Assembly: GCA_002492465.1 (NCBI GenBank)
Contig: DKYT01000048.1
Location: 28,055 to 73,012 of the forward strand
Length of the DNA stretch: 44,958 bases
Direction of reading: 5' to 3'
Origin: Lachnospiraceae bacterium UBA7093
GTDB taxonomy: Bacteria; Bacillota; Clostridia; Lachnospirales; Lachnospiraceae
Shown here: piece by piece, positions 24,825 through 34,075 of the stretch
Numbering within the stretch: the first letter of the stretch is position 1
Layout of the letters: each line of letters begins with the position of its first letter
Notes under the pieces: generated by a model
The model's database searches: none
Seen by the model: the letters and a program-made list of their open reading frames with translations, nothing else
Told to the model about the DNA's origin: nothing
Position numbers and translations under genes: made by a program

Positions 24825-25828
24825 GTGCTATGTCCCTGTCTGAGCAGGGGCAGGGTGGCATAGCTTTGTACCAGCAGCTCCGGATTTTCCAGCTTCCGCA
24901 GCAGCATCACCGCCGCCTGTACCCCCAGCTCGTAAACGTCGATATCGATAATTGTAGGAACCGGTTCAATCAGTCCGGAATAGGGATAGCTGTCAAAGAT
25001 CAGAAACGCCACCTCCTCCGGAATCCTGATATCCGCTTCCCGAAGCGCCTTCACGGCTCCCAGGGCAAGTAAATTGTTCTCACAAACAATTGCCCGGGGC
25101 GGCTCCTTAAGCCCCAGAAGCTCCCTGGTCTGGCGGTAAGCGTCCTCCCGGCTTGCATCGGTGTGCCGGATGTAATTGTCCGGTATCCGGTACCCGTACT
25201 CATACATTCCCCCAAGGAATCCGTTCAGCCGCTGCCTGGATATATGATCCTCTGCGTTTTCCCCGATAAAAGCCACTCTCTCATAATGGCATTCCAGCAT
25301 ATGCTGGGCGGCAAACTCACCTGCAAGCCCGTTGTTAATGTCAATCCAGCAGATTCTGCTGCCTAAGCCCGGATGCCCGATATAAATATGCGGTGTCTTC
25401 CCTTCCAGTAAAATTTTCGCCATCCCCGGAATGTTGCAGGAGCCATGAATTAAAATGCCGTCGGCAATCCTGCTGGAAATCAAATCCTTCAAGTATTCTC
25501 CCGGCAGTCTTTTCTCCGGCACAGCCTCCAGCATCAATGTATATCCATGGTCCGCCAGCTCCCTGCGCGCCCCGCACAAAATATCAAACATATGGGGATT
25601 GTGGTATGCCTCCTCCTTCTGCAGGCTGGAAAGGAAAAGAATATTTTTAGTACTACCTCTTGCAAAACTCACGGCTCTTGCGTTGGGCGTATAGTGGAGC
25701 TTACGAATCGCCTCCTGTACCCGGGCGCAGGTTTCCGGCGATATAGAATCCCAATGATTCAAAACTTTGGAAACGGTGGACGTGGAAACCCCCGCTTCCA
25801 ACGCCACGTCACGAATGGTAACCGCCAT
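24809..25828 (-). CDS. LacI-family repressor, glucan locus A
   Basis: A 339-residue regulator. The N-terminal helix-turn-helix and hinge (MAVTIRDVALEAGVSTSTVSKVLNH) is followed by a periplasmic-binding-protein-like sugar domain. The ATG at 25828 is fixed by AAGGAGGATGCT directly upstream; the 22 extra residues of a longer frame are not LacI-like. The gene diverges from the binding-protein/permease/GH13 genes of locus A, which it very likely controls in response to an oligosaccharide. It is also the gene immediately before purL, but purL has its own promoter. Confidence 0.9.
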   Translation of the reverse strand: MAVTIRDVALEAGVSTSTVSKVLNHWDSISPETCARVQEAIRKLHYTPNARAVSFARGSTKNILFLSSLQKEEAYHNPHMFDILCGARRELADHGYTLMLEAVPEKRLPGEYLKDLISSRIADGILIHGSCNIPGMAKILLEGKTPHIYIGHPGLGSRICWIDINNGLAGEFAAQHMLECHYERVAFIGENAEDHISRQRLNGFLGGMYEYGYRIPDNYIRHTDASREDAYRQTRELLGLKEPPRAIVCENNLLALGAVKALREADIRIPEEVAFLIFDSYPYSGLIEPVPTIIDIDVYELGVQAAVMLLRKLENPELLVQSYATLPLLRQGHSTCKMQ

Positions 25829-25867
25829 AGCATCCTCCTTGTTAAAATTGGATAAATTTGCTTTAAT

Positions 25868-25894
25868 GGTATAGCGGTTTCCCAACAAAGTCAA
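25868..25894 (-). promoter_or_regulatory. Possible promoter of the locus A LacI gene
   Basis: Minus strand TTGACT (25889-25894) with TATACC 15 bases on (25868-25873), or TACCAT at the ideal 17. The spacer contains GGGAAACCGC, which is nearly repeated in inverted form at 25905-25913 and could be part of an operator. Confidence 0.45.
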
Positions 25895-25958
25895 TCTTTT
25901 TTACGGGAAACGCATAGAAAACATCCCGTATAAATGGTATAAATAACATATACAAAAG

Positions 25959-25968
25959 GTGTACACCA
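25959..25968. promoter_or_regulatory. Palindrome in the locus A control region
   Basis: The perfect palindrome GGTGTACACC lies 50 bases before the binding-protein ATG. It follows several overlapping -10-like sequences (TATAAA at 25929 and 25938, TATACA at 25949). It is a candidate operator for the divergent LacI protein. Confidence 0.35.
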
Positions 25969-26018
25969 TCACCAATATCCATATTTTAGGAAAACATTTT
26001 CACAAAAAGGAGGCATAT

Positions 26019-27374
26019 ATGAAAAAGAAATTTTACCTTAAAAAAATAAGTCTGCTGACAGCCTGTGCCATGACCCTCAGCGTTCTTTCCGGTTGCGGGG
26101 CAGAACCTGCTCCGGCGGAGGATACATCCGCTGCCGCAAAGGAAGCTTCCTCTGACAGTTCGTCAGCGGCTTCTCAGTCCTCATCCGAAACTGCGGCTTC
26201 ATCCGAAACTACAGATTCTTCAGAAGCTACGGCTTCCTTAGAAGCCGTTACTATAACCGCATGGCATGACAACGACGAGGCAATGATGAATGCCCTTGCA
26301 GATGTGGTAAACCAGACCCTGGAAGGGGAAAATATCACCCTGAAATTTGAAAAGAAAAGCGATGTGACAGGACAAATCAGGCTTTACGGAACAGACGCAG
26401 CAAACGGTCCCGATATGTACCTCTTCGCCCATGACTCTCTTGGAGGATTTGCGGAGATGGGTATTTTAGAGCCGGTGGAAAATCTCATCGATCCCCAGAA
26501 GGAAGCGGATCTGCTTCCCATGACCCTGGAAGCCGCTACCTACAAAGACGTCCAGTATTTGATGCCTGTTTACTATGAAACCCTTCTTTTTATGTACAAT
26601 AAAGCACTGTGGGAAGGCGATATTCCTTCCACTACGGAAGAACTTTACGACTATATGGAGGCGCACACCGATGCCAACGCCGGAACCTATGCTCTGGTAA
26701 ACCAGCACTCCACCTCTTACAATGTAGCGCCCTTTATCAACGGCTTTGGCGGCTATATCATTGACAAGGATGCCAATCCCGGACTGGATACCCAGGAAAT
26801 GAAGGATGCAATCGTCTACAACAGCAAATTTGCGACGCTTCAGGCGGACGGTGATTACAATACGGTAACCACTCTTTTCAACGAAGGGCATGCCGCTGCC
26901 ATTATCGGCGGTCCCTGGCTGATTTCCGGTATTCGTGACGCCGGCATCGATCTGGGCATCAAATCTCTGAGCGATTTCACCCTGCCCAATGGAAATGCCC
27001 TGGCTCCCTATTCCGGCGTTCAGTGTCTGGGCGTTCTGAAATATGCTGCCGAATCCAAAAAGGATGCCATCACAAGAGTGTTAGAGGTTCTTGCAGAGCC
27101 GTCTGTGGGTATCACCCTCGCCCAGGGCTTTAACTGTGCCCCCGCTAACAGCAAGGCATACGAGGATCCCCAGGTTGCCGAAAACGAAATGATTCTTGCA
27201 ATGGAAAAGACGGCGCAAACTGCTGTTCCCATGCCTAATATCCCTGAAATGGGCGTTATGTGGGGACCTGCAGAAGGACTTCTTGCCGCCGTGAATAAAT
27301 CCGGAGAAAATGTGGATGAAGCGGCGTCCAAATATCAACAGGAGGCACTCACTGCCATTGCAGATATGCAGTAA
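26019..27374 (+). CDS. Sugar ABC transporter binding lipoprotein, locus A
   Basis: A 451-residue extracellular solute-binding protein of the maltodextrin (family 1) type. A lipoprotein signal ends in the lipobox LSGC (Cys26), followed by a Ser/Ala/Glu-rich tether to about residue 70. The mature domain contains GPDMYLFAHDSLGGFAEMG and AAIIGGPWLISGI, typical of maltose-binding proteins. The ATG has AAAAAGGAGGCATAT upstream. Together with the two permeases next to it and an ATPase encoded elsewhere it would import oligosaccharides. Exact ligand unknown; the GH13 enzyme at the end of the operon points to alpha-glucans. Confidence 0.92.
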   Translation: MKKKFYLKKISLLTACAMTLSVLSGCGAEPAPAEDTSAAAKEASSDSSSAASQSSSETAASSETTDSSEATASLEAVTITAWHDNDEAMMNALADVVNQTLEGENITLKFEKKSDVTGQIRLYGTDAANGPDMYLFAHDSLGGFAEMGILEPVENLIDPQKEADLLPMTLEAATYKDVQYLMPVYYETLLFMYNKALWEGDIPSTTEELYDYMEAHTDANAGTYALVNQHSTSYNVAPFINGFGGYIIDKDANPGLDTQEMKDAIVYNSKFATLQADGDYNTVTTLFNEGHAAAIIGGPWLISGIRDAGIDLGIKSLSDFTLPNGNALAPYSGVQCLGVLKYAAESKKDAITRVLEVLAEPSVGITLAQGFNCAPANSKAYEDPQVAENEMILAMEKTAQTAVPMPNIPEMGVMWGPAEGLLAAVNKSGENVDEAASKYQQEALTAIADMQ

Positions 27375-27442
27375 AAACACATTCACTTTTAATACAAAAC
27401 CGGTCGGCGTCCTTTGCCGGCTGGTTTTGGAAAGGAAAGGCG

Positions 27443-28339
27443 ATGAAAAAAACAACCAAATCAAACGCCTGGCTTTACTGCCTTCCGGCTTTTATACTCA
27501 TAGGCGTGATCGTTTTGTTCCCTATTCTATATACAGGATATATTTCTTTTACTAATATGAATCTTTATCATTGGCAGGATTTCACCTTTGTAGGGGCGGA
27601 TAACTATATCCGGGCACTGGGAAAGGTGGATTCCGGTTTTCTCTCGGCACTTGCCACCACCCTTTTATGGACTGGCGTTAACATGGTGCTGGATGTAGCA
27701 ATCGCTTATCTGCTTGCAGTGGGTTTAAATACAGAGGGTCTGCGCGCCAAGCGGATCTATAAAACCCTTCTGGTATTTCCCTGGGCAATGCCTGCTTACG
27801 TATCCATTCTGGTCTGGCGGGTGGGCATGTTCAACACGGAATTCGGGCTTTTGAACAGGCTCCTGACCACCCTGGGCTTTGACAAAATGGATTTTCTCTC
27901 CAAAAATACGCCTGCATTTCTCTCCTGTATGGCATTAAATCTCTGGATGTCTCTGCCTTACATGATCGTCATGATCGACGGAGGACTGCAATCCATAGAC
28001 CGCAGCATGTATGAAAGCGCCATCTTAGACGGCGCAGGTCCCTGGCAGAAGAACTGGTATATCACCATTCCCTCCCTGAAAAAAATCATGGCTCCCATTG
28101 TGATCATGACCACCTTCACCATGTTCAAGCAGTTCGACATCCTGTATCTGCTCACCATGCAGAAAGGCGCGGTGTCCGGCTCTACCCTCCAGACCATCAT
28201 CACCTACGCCCATCAAAATGCTTTTGTATCAAATAATTACGGTCTATCGTCGGCAGTTTCCATGGTTATCTTTGTCATAATTATTGCATTTTCTCTGTGG
28301 ACCAACAGAGCAGCCAAAGCGGAAAGGAGCGAACAATGA
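27443..28339 (+). CDS. MalF-type ABC permease, locus A
   Basis: A 298-residue inner-membrane permease with six predicted transmembrane helices. The ATPase-docking EAA loop reads YESAILDGAGPWQKNWYITIP (one substitution in the usual EAA). It lacks the extra N-terminal domain present in the locus B MalF. The ATG has GGAAAGG upstream. The last codon and stop overlap the next permease gene (ATGA), so the pair is made stoichiometrically. Confidence 0.92.
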   Translation: MKKTTKSNAWLYCLPAFILIGVIVLFPILYTGYISFTNMNLYHWQDFTFVGADNYIRALGKVDSGFLSALATTLLWTGVNMVLDVAIAYLLAVGLNTEGLRAKRIYKTLLVFPWAMPAYVSILVWRVGMFNTEFGLLNRLLTTLGFDKMDFLSKNTPAFLSCMALNLWMSLPYMIVMIDGGLQSIDRSMYESAILDGAGPWQKNWYITIPSLKKIMAPIVIMTTFTMFKQFDILYLLTMQKGAVSGSTLQTIITYAHQNAFVSNNYGLSSAVSMVIFVIIIAFSLWTNRAAKAERSEQ

Positions 28340-29169
28340 AATCAACTGGAAGAAAAAAAATACAGCTTCTCTTTTTGAACCTGTTTTTTATCTGCGTATG
28401 CCTCCTTGCCCTTGTGCCTATCCTTTATGTATTTCTGCTTTCCCTAAGCAGCGGAGGCGGTGCGTTAATCACAGGCGCTTCAGGCACACTTACTCTGGAA
28501 AACTACCGCAAAATCATCCTGGAGGAACCTTTTCTCCGATGGCTTATGAACTCTGTTGTGCTCAGCGTGGGCACCATGCTCCTTGCCATGGGCACAAGCG
28601 TCAGCGCTTCCTATGCCTTTTCCAGGTTTCGTTTTCGGGGAAAAAATACAGCTATGCAGTTGTTGCTCCTTTTGAACGCCTTTCCTCAGATTCTGTCCAT
28701 GTTTGCCATTTTCCGGCTGTTTCGGCTGATGAATCTTTTGGATTCCCATGCCGGTTTGATTTTCATTTATGCCGGCAGCATGTGTATCTTCGGGATCTGG
28801 AACATGAAGGGATACTTTGATTCCATTCCCATAGAGATCGAGGAGGCGGCAAAAATTGACGGCTCCGGAAATTTACAGCTGATTCTCCGGATTATCATGC
28901 CCCTGGCACGCCCGGCGATTATCGTAACGGCTGTTATGGTTCTGATTTTTGTCTGGAATGAGTATCTCTTTGCCACCACCTTTATGCTCCGGGAGGAAAG
29001 CTATACCCTTGCCGGCGGGCTTTATCAGCTACAGGCAAACGATTACAGCCGCAGCTGGCCGCTGTTTTCGGCTGCCGCTATTTTAGTTTCAGTTCCCATT
29101 CTGGTAATCTTCTTCAGCATCCAGAAATACATGGTTTCCGGGCTGACCGCAGGCGGCGTAAAAGGATAA
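28336..29169 (+). CDS. MalG-type ABC permease, locus A
   Basis: A 277-residue permease partner with six transmembrane helices and a clear EAA motif, EIEEAAKIDGSGNLQLILRIIMPLARP. The C-terminus QKYMVSGLTAGGVKG is typical of MalG. The ATG at 28336 is chosen over an upstream frame because GGAAAGGAG precedes it and it overlaps the MalF stop. Confidence 0.93.
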   Translation: MKSTGRKKIQLLFLNLFFICVCLLALVPILYVFLLSLSSGGGALITGASGTLTLENYRKIILEEPFLRWLMNSVVLSVGTMLLAMGTSVSASYAFSRFRFRGKNTAMQLLLLLNAFPQILSMFAIFRLFRLMNLLDSHAGLIFIYAGSMCIFGIWNMKGYFDSIPIEIEEAAKIDGSGNLQLILRIIMPLARPAIIVTAVMVLIFVWNEYLFATTFMLREESYTLAGGLYQLQANDYSRSWPLFSAAAILVSVPILVIFFSIQKYMVSGLTAGGVKG

Positions 29170-29183
29170 GAAAGGAAATTAGA

Positions 29184-30935
29184 ATGAATAAAAGTGCTGT
29201 TTTACATATACCTATGTCCCAATATGCTTTTCCTCTGTCCGAGGATGCCTTTACCGTACGGCTCCGCGCCGGCAGGGAAGACCTGGACTCCTGCCGCCTT
29301 TTCTGGGGGGACAGGGCATGCGTTTCCTCTCCCGTCCGCTTTTCTTCTACACCCATGGAGGTGCATTTTCAGGATGCCCTTTTTGACTTCTATGAGGTTA
29401 CCCTGAATCCCTGTCCCCGGCGGATCTGCTATTATTTTCAGCTCACAAAGGGAACAGAGCAGCTATACTATTATGCCGGCGACTTTCACACAGATCTCCC
29501 TGACCTGATCATGGAAGATGGATTTGTGGTGGAAGGAAGAAGTGAATACGACCAATATCCTTATATCCTGCGTTCAGAAATCCCGGAGCTTCCGGAATGG
29601 TTTCTCCATGCAACGGTCTACAATATTTTCCCCGACAGCTTTGCCGACGGTCCCCGCCGCCTTTCCGGAAGGGGAAAAGAACTGATCCTGCCGGATAAAA
29701 CCAAAAGCCGTTCCAAGCTGGGCGGCACTCTTCTGGGCATTCTGGAAAATCTGGATTATATTCAGGATCTGGGATTTAACTGTCTGTATCTGAATCCTAT
29801 TTTTCACGCAGAGGAATATCATAAATATGACATTGTAGATTACTTCCATGTGGATCCCTGCCTGGGCAGCGACCAGGACTTTCTTGTCCTCACCGAGGCA
29901 CTCCATGCCCGGGGTATGCGCATCATCATCGACGGGGTTTTCAACCATTGCAGCTGGCACTTTCCTCCCTTTGAGGACGTGGTGCAAAAGGGAGAGGCTT
30001 CCTCCTACCGGGATTGGTTTTATGACCTTACCTTTCCTCTTATACGCCCGGAAACAGAATCGGAAACGCCCCCTTACGCCTGCTTTGCCTATGAGCGGAA
30101 AATGCCCAAACTCAACACCTCCAACCCCCGAGTACAGGAATACTTCGCCCGGGTAGGACAATATTGGATTGAAAATTTTCATGTGGATGGATGGCGGCTG
30201 GACGTAGCAAATGAGGTGGATAAAAATTTCTGGCGGCGTTTCAGACATGCCGTGCGGGAAGCAAATCCCCAGGCAGTTCTAATCGGCGAGGTTTGGGAAA
30301 ATGCGGAAATCTGGCTAAAAGGAGATCTGTTTGATTCGGTTATGAACTATGATTTCAGAAAGCACTGCCGGGATCACTTTGCCCTTTCAAAAACCACCGC
30401 TGCAGAATTCGCCCAGGGCATAACGGATATGTTTCTCCGCTATCCTGTACAGATCAGCCACGGGCAGCTGAATCTCCTGGACAGTCACGATGTGGCGCGC
30501 TTTTATACCCTGTGCGGCGAAGATCTGGATAAATGGCAGTGCGCCTTCTTATGTCTGTGCATGATGCCCGGCGTCCCCAGCGTTTTTTACGGCGACGAGC
30601 AGCAGATTTCAGGGCTGCGGGAGCATGAATACCGAAGCGCCATGCCCTGGAACCAGCTCAGGGAAGAAAACAACGCCTTCGTCCGAAAGGTGCTTCAAAT
30701 CCGAAAGGATTGGATTGCCCCCATGGATCAATGGCGCATCCTTCCCGACACCTTCAAGTCCCCCTTCTTAATTTTTGAACGGACAGGCAGACACCGGATC
30801 CGGATTCTGATCCACAGCGGTTCTTCCCCTGCGGAAGTTCTGCCCTTTTGCCAGGAAGGGCATGTGCTTCTGGCAAAAAATATTTCCGGCACGCATCTTG
30901 CCCCTAATGGCTTCCTGGTGCTGCTGATGCCATAA
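29184..30935 (+). CDS. GH13 alpha-glucan hydrolase (cyclomaltodextrinase/neopullulanase type)
   Basis: A 583-residue cytoplasmic enzyme hydrolysing short maltodextrins, cyclodextrins or pullulan pieces. An N-terminal beta domain (residues 1-130) precedes the barrel. The catalytic residues are Asp340 (GWRLDVANEV), Glu369 (LIGEVWE) and Asp436 (LLDSHD); the first conserved region is GVFNHCS. There is no signal peptide, so it acts on sugars brought in by the transporter genes in front. The start ATG follows the MalG stop by 14 bases with AGAAAGGAAATTAG. The exact substrate cannot be settled by motif alone. Confidence 0.9.
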   Translation: MNKSAVLHIPMSQYAFPLSEDAFTVRLRAGREDLDSCRLFWGDRACVSSPVRFSSTPMEVHFQDALFDFYEVTLNPCPRRICYYFQLTKGTEQLYYYAGDFHTDLPDLIMEDGFVVEGRSEYDQYPYILRSEIPELPEWFLHATVYNIFPDSFADGPRRLSGRGKELILPDKTKSRSKLGGTLLGILENLDYIQDLGFNCLYLNPIFHAEEYHKYDIVDYFHVDPCLGSDQDFLVLTEALHARGMRIIIDGVFNHCSWHFPPFEDVVQKGEASSYRDWFYDLTFPLIRPETESETPPYACFAYERKMPKLNTSNPRVQEYFARVGQYWIENFHVDGWRLDVANEVDKNFWRRFRHAVREANPQAVLIGEVWENAEIWLKGDLFDSVMNYDFRKHCRDHFALSKTTAAEFAQGITDMFLRYPVQISHGQLNLLDSHDVARFYTLCGEDLDKWQCAFLCLCMMPGVPSVFYGDEQQISGLREHEYRSAMPWNQLREENNAFVRKVLQIRKDWIAPMDQWRILPDTFKSPFLIFERTGRHRIRILIHSGSSPAEVLPFCQEGHVLLAKNISGTHLAPNGFLVLLMP

Positions 30936-30965
30936 CAACAGGCACGATGTTCCCAGGCTAAAAAA

Positions 30966-30999
30966 CCCCATGCATCCTGCGTTTTCAGGATACATGGGG
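30966..30999 (-). terminator. Rho-independent terminator
   Basis: Minus-strand stem ACCCCATGTATCCTG / CAGGATGCATGGGGT with one mismatch and a 6-base loop, followed by TTTTTT. It ends the deacylase operon; the same hairpin may also weaken read-through from the convergent GH13 gene. Confidence 0.85.
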
Positions 31000-31008
31000 T
31001 GTTCGTTG

Positions 31009-31944
31009 TTATTGGTGAAGCCTGTGTATCAGCCGATACGCCATATCTCCCTGGGCGATCAGCGCCTCCGTATGGGCGAAAAATACAATACCCGAGGTAG
31101 GTGCAATCACAGCCTGCTTAATAAATCCCTCATAGGGATCACGAATCTCCGCTATGGGATAACCGTACCGGACATATTCGCCCGGTTTTACAAAACTTCT
31201 GAAAATACCGCCCTTTTCCACATACACATCCGTCAGATCATCCTCCATCAGGACATGGCTGATATAGCCGCTGTGACTCTCGTAGCGGATAATCCCCATT
31301 CTGGTAAGAAAACGCAAAACTGCGGAAACTGCCTGGTTGGCGCTGTTCTCATCTATGGAATCGTTCTTGTTTGTATACAGGGAAAATGCCGCTGTATTAT
31401 CATTCTGCCAATTATAATTTAAGGTCTTGGTATCCAGAGGCGTGGGCTTTCTCACTACCACATAGGGCAGTCCAAACAAATTGGCAAGGGACGTATTCTG
31501 GTAGCCCGTCTCCATCATCCTCACATGAGGCACAAACTCTCCCGTCATATAAAAGCTGGTCAACTGTATGCCATATGTATATTCCTTGATCTCCTCAAAA
31601 ATCTCATAGGCAATGCGGCTGGTGGTGTCTCCATGATCCATACCCGGGAAGCTTCTGTTGATATCCATATCCTCTACCCCAAAAAAGCGCTTACCTATGT
31701 TGATTCCCATGCTGTTTACTACCGGAATCACCATAATCTTTTTCCCGGTATTGATACAGCCGTTTGTCTCCAACTCCTTCAGTTCCCGAATCAGCTGAGA
31801 ACACACATACATCTGCTGTACCTCGTTGCCTCTGATGGCTCCTACGATACACGCTGCAGACTCTCCCTTTCCAAAGCGGTAACCCTGCACCACCATATCT
31901 TCCCTGTAAGGAGAACGCACTCTGTATATTTCCTCTTTATGCAT
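31009..31944 (-). CDS. AstE/AspA-like protein lacking zinc ligands
   Basis: A 311-residue homologue of succinylglutamate desuccinylase/aspartoacylase (M14-like zinc hydrolases). The conserved backbone is there: GAIRGNEVQQ, MDINRSFPG and a C-terminal beta domain (GFIKQAVIAPTSGIVF). However, the first zinc ligand is Arg38 where family members have His, and the DLHA/S motif is replaced by QLTS (Thr129 in place of the third ligand); only Glu41 remains. It therefore probably does not bind zinc in the usual way and may be a regulatory or binding partner of the intact homologue encoded just three bases upstream. ATG with GAGGGATAGGTC in front. Confidence 0.8.
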   Translation of the reverse strand: MHKEEIYRVRSPYREDMVVQGYRFGKGESAACIVGAIRGNEVQQMYVCSQLIRELKELETNGCINTGKKIMVIPVVNSMGINIGKRFFGVEDMDINRSFPGMDHGDTTSRIAYEIFEEIKEYTYGIQLTSFYMTGEFVPHVRMMETGYQNTSLANLFGLPYVVVRKPTPLDTKTLNYNWQNDNTAAFSLYTNKNDSIDENSANQAVSAVLRFLTRMGIIRYESHSGYISHVLMEDDLTDVYVEKGGIFRSFVKPGEYVRYGYPIAEIRDPYEGFIKQAVIAPTSGIVFFAHTEALIAQGDMAYRLIHRLHQ

Positions 31945-31947
31945 GAC

Positions 31948-32883
31948 CTATCCCTCCTCAATGCCCGTCAATATTCTAGCCAGAAGAGACCCTTCTCTCA
32001 CAAAGGGATATTCCCTTAAAGTAAATACCAGACCGCTTTTCTGCGCCCGGATTTCCTCCAAAACACGTCCCTCCAAAGGGCTGACGATCTCCCCAAGCTT
32101 GTCTCCCTTCTGTACATAATGATTATGGGCGATGGCAGGGAAAAAAACGCCGATGGTATCAGACCTGATAAACTCTACCTCACCGTCTGTGGAAATCGCG
32201 GGATAATGAATATCCGCTACCGGTCCCTCCCACATTTTAAGCTCTTTCATCAGGCGGAAAATTCCCTCTACCACCTGATCCCCATAGCCTCTGTCGATTC
32301 TGGTTCCCACGCCCATTTCCACCACCATGGAGGGCACTCCCAACATATTCATGGTATGGGCAAGGGTGGATTCATGCACCGTCGCGGAGGCATTCATCCA
32401 TACCATATCCGTGTTCAGAAGTCTTGCATAAGGAAGCAGATCCTCCGCAAACTCCTCGCTTACCCGAACCTGTGGGATTTCCTTTACAAAGATATCGCTG
32501 GCATGGAGATCCAGACACATATCTGCTCCGGAGATATCCTCCACAATCGCCGCCGCTACCCGTTCCATCATGTCCCCGTCCTTTTTGCCCGGAAACATTC
32601 TGTTCAGGTCAATTCCCAGCTTCGGTATCTTATGATCCGCATCATCCAACCCAAGGGGATTTAACGCCGGATAAAAGTCTACAATGCCGCTTAACATCTC
32701 CTGAGCTTCCATAATCCTTCTTGCCGTCTCATAGCAGATATACTGTCCTTCAAATTCATCTCCGTGAATGCCTGTTACAATGGCAAGCCTTTTGTTCAGG
32801 GGTCTCTTACCGGTGATTCTGTTCTTGTTAATGATCAGCCTCTCTCCCACCGGAAGCTCTATGGAAAACACCTCTTCTATCAT
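31948..32883 (-). CDS. AstE/AspA-family zinc deacylase
   Basis: A 311-residue metalloenzyme of the succinylglutamate desuccinylase/aspartoacylase family, removing acyl groups from amino-acid-like amides. Zinc ligands His40 and Glu43 (GIHGDEFEG) and His127 (CLDLHASD) are intact, and the IDLNRMFPG block (91-99) is canonical. It has no signal peptide. It follows the TetR gene by 14 bases and precedes its degenerate paralogue by three, so they may form a complex. The substrate is unknown; no arginine-catabolism genes are near, so AstE function proper is unlikely. Confidence 0.85.
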   Translation of the reverse strand: MIEEVFSIELPVGERLIINKNRITGKRPLNKRLAIVTGIHGDEFEGQYICYETARRIMEAQEMLSGIVDFYPALNPLGLDDADHKIPKLGIDLNRMFPGKKDGDMMERVAAAIVEDISGADMCLDLHASDIFVKEIPQVRVSEEFAEDLLPYARLLNTDMVWMNASATVHESTLAHTMNMLGVPSMVVEMGVGTRIDRGYGDQVVEGIFRLMKELKMWEGPVADIHYPAISTDGEVEFIRSDTIGVFFPAIAHNHYVQKGDKLGEIVSPLEGRVLEEIRAQKSGLVFTLREYPFVREGSLLARILTGIEEG

Positions 32884-32897
32884 ATCTTCGCACCTCG

Positions 32898-33482
32898 CTA
32901 TTCCTCTGCAAACAGTCCCTGCATAATATATAAAATTTCCCGGTCTACTGCGGATTCCGGAAGCTTCCTGGTCTGGGCGGCAATTTTCAGCCCCTCCAGC
33001 ACATACATAATATTTCTTGCCGCACCCCGGGGATCCTCACAGTAAAATTCCCCTGTTTCCGTTCCTGCCTCGATCAATCTCTCGATCACATACACGCCGC
33101 CGTCAAACTGCTTTTTCAGGAGATTGTCCTTTGCCGGTACCTTGGTCCTAAAAAAATATTCATAGATCGCCATATTTAAAGAAGGCTTCTTATTCAAAAG
33201 TTCCCGCTTCTGCTCCTTTAAAAACAGTGCAAGAATATCTCCGGGAGTTGCCTCTTTGGAAATCTTTCCGTCAAACACATCGTCTGTATCCTCATGCTCC
33301 AGTTTCAGCACCTCCTGAAACAGTTCTGCAGTATTCTGAAAATAAAGATAAAGCCCTCCCCGGCTGATGCCGCATGCCTCCACAATATCCTTCATGGTAA
33401 CTTCTTTAAAGCCCTTTTCCATGAAAACATTTCTTGCGGTTTCTATGATATATTTCTGCTTTTGTACCGATTTATCACTCAT
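32898..33482 (-). CDS. TetR-family regulator
   Basis: A 194-residue repressor-type protein with the N-terminal helix-turn-helix MKDIVEACGISRGGLYLYFQNTAELF (residues about 24-49) and a helical C-terminal ligand/dimer domain. The ATG has AGGAGCACAGGAT upstream. It is flanked at 11 and 14 bases by the unknown gene and the deacylase gene, so it is in the same operon and probably regulates it. The effector is unknown. Confidence 0.88.
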   Translation of the reverse strand: MSDKSVQKQKYIIETARNVFMEKGFKEVTMKDIVEACGISRGGLYLYFQNTAELFQEVLKLEHEDTDDVFDGKISKEATPGDILALFLKEQKRELLNKKPSLNMAIYEYFFRTKVPAKDNLLKKQFDGGVYVIERLIEAGTETGEFYCEDPRGAARNIMYVLEGLKIAAQTRKLPESAVDREILYIMQGLFAEE

Positions 33483-33493
33483 ATCCTGTGCTC

Positions 33494-33958
33494 CTATGCC
33501 AACGGCTGATCCCAGATATCAAGCAGCTCCTTCACACGCTTAAGCCCCTGAAGAAAAACGCCGTTCTCAACAGCCTCAGACCAAAGCAGCCCTCTTGTCA
33601 TACCTCCCAGCACATACTTTGCCATAATTGCAAAAATAACCTCAATATCCTTAAGATCCACCTGCTGTATCCACTTCAACTCGTCCGCCGCATTCTGAAT
33701 GCGCAGACGGGAATAAGTGTACACATAATTCCGGTCCATCAGTCCCGTTTGCTGCATTTCCTTTACAAATGCCAAAAGCGTGCTGTCATATACCGGAATC
33801 GGAATAGAATTCCCAGGGGTGTTATCCCCCTGGTAATTTTGAACCGCCTTCCTTCCTTCTTTTTCCTCAAACCACGCAATATAACGGAATAAATTCCCCA
33901 TTGCCTGGCGATACCTGGCAATCAATTCCTGTCTGTAAACATTTTCATTTTCCATCAT
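33494..33958 (-). CDS. Unknown protein, first gene of the deacylase operon
   Basis: A 154-residue soluble, helix-rich protein I cannot assign. It contains YRQELIARYRQAMGNLFRYI near the start and a conserved-looking IAWFEEKEGRKAV. The C-terminal half (IEVIFAIMAKYVLGGMTRGLLW) has a hydrophobic helix too short on glycine-free length to be a sure membrane segment. ATG at 33958 with AAGGA seven bases upstream. A TAAGAT -10-like box lies about 60 bases in front. Co-transcription with TetR and the deacylases suggests a shared role. Confidence 0.65.
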   Translation of the reverse strand: MMENENVYRQELIARYRQAMGNLFRYIAWFEEKEGRKAVQNYQGDNTPGNSIPIPVYDSTLLAFVKEMQQTGLMDRNYVYTYSRLRIQNAADELKWIQQVDLKDIEVIFAIMAKYVLGGMTRGLLWSEAVENGVFLQGLKRVKELLDIWDQPLA

Positions 33959-34075
33959 ACATATTTCCTTTTCAAAACCTACATGTGATTTATCGCAAAA
34001 TATCCATCATTTCTATCTTACCACACAACGGAAAAATATGCACTCCTAAAATGCAAAACTTATCTGCAAAACAGA

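Noticed and set aside
31009..32883. Naming the deacylase pair astE or aspA
   Set aside because: No arginine-succinyltransferase genes are near, and one member lacks the zinc ligands, so a specific substrate name would be unsupported.
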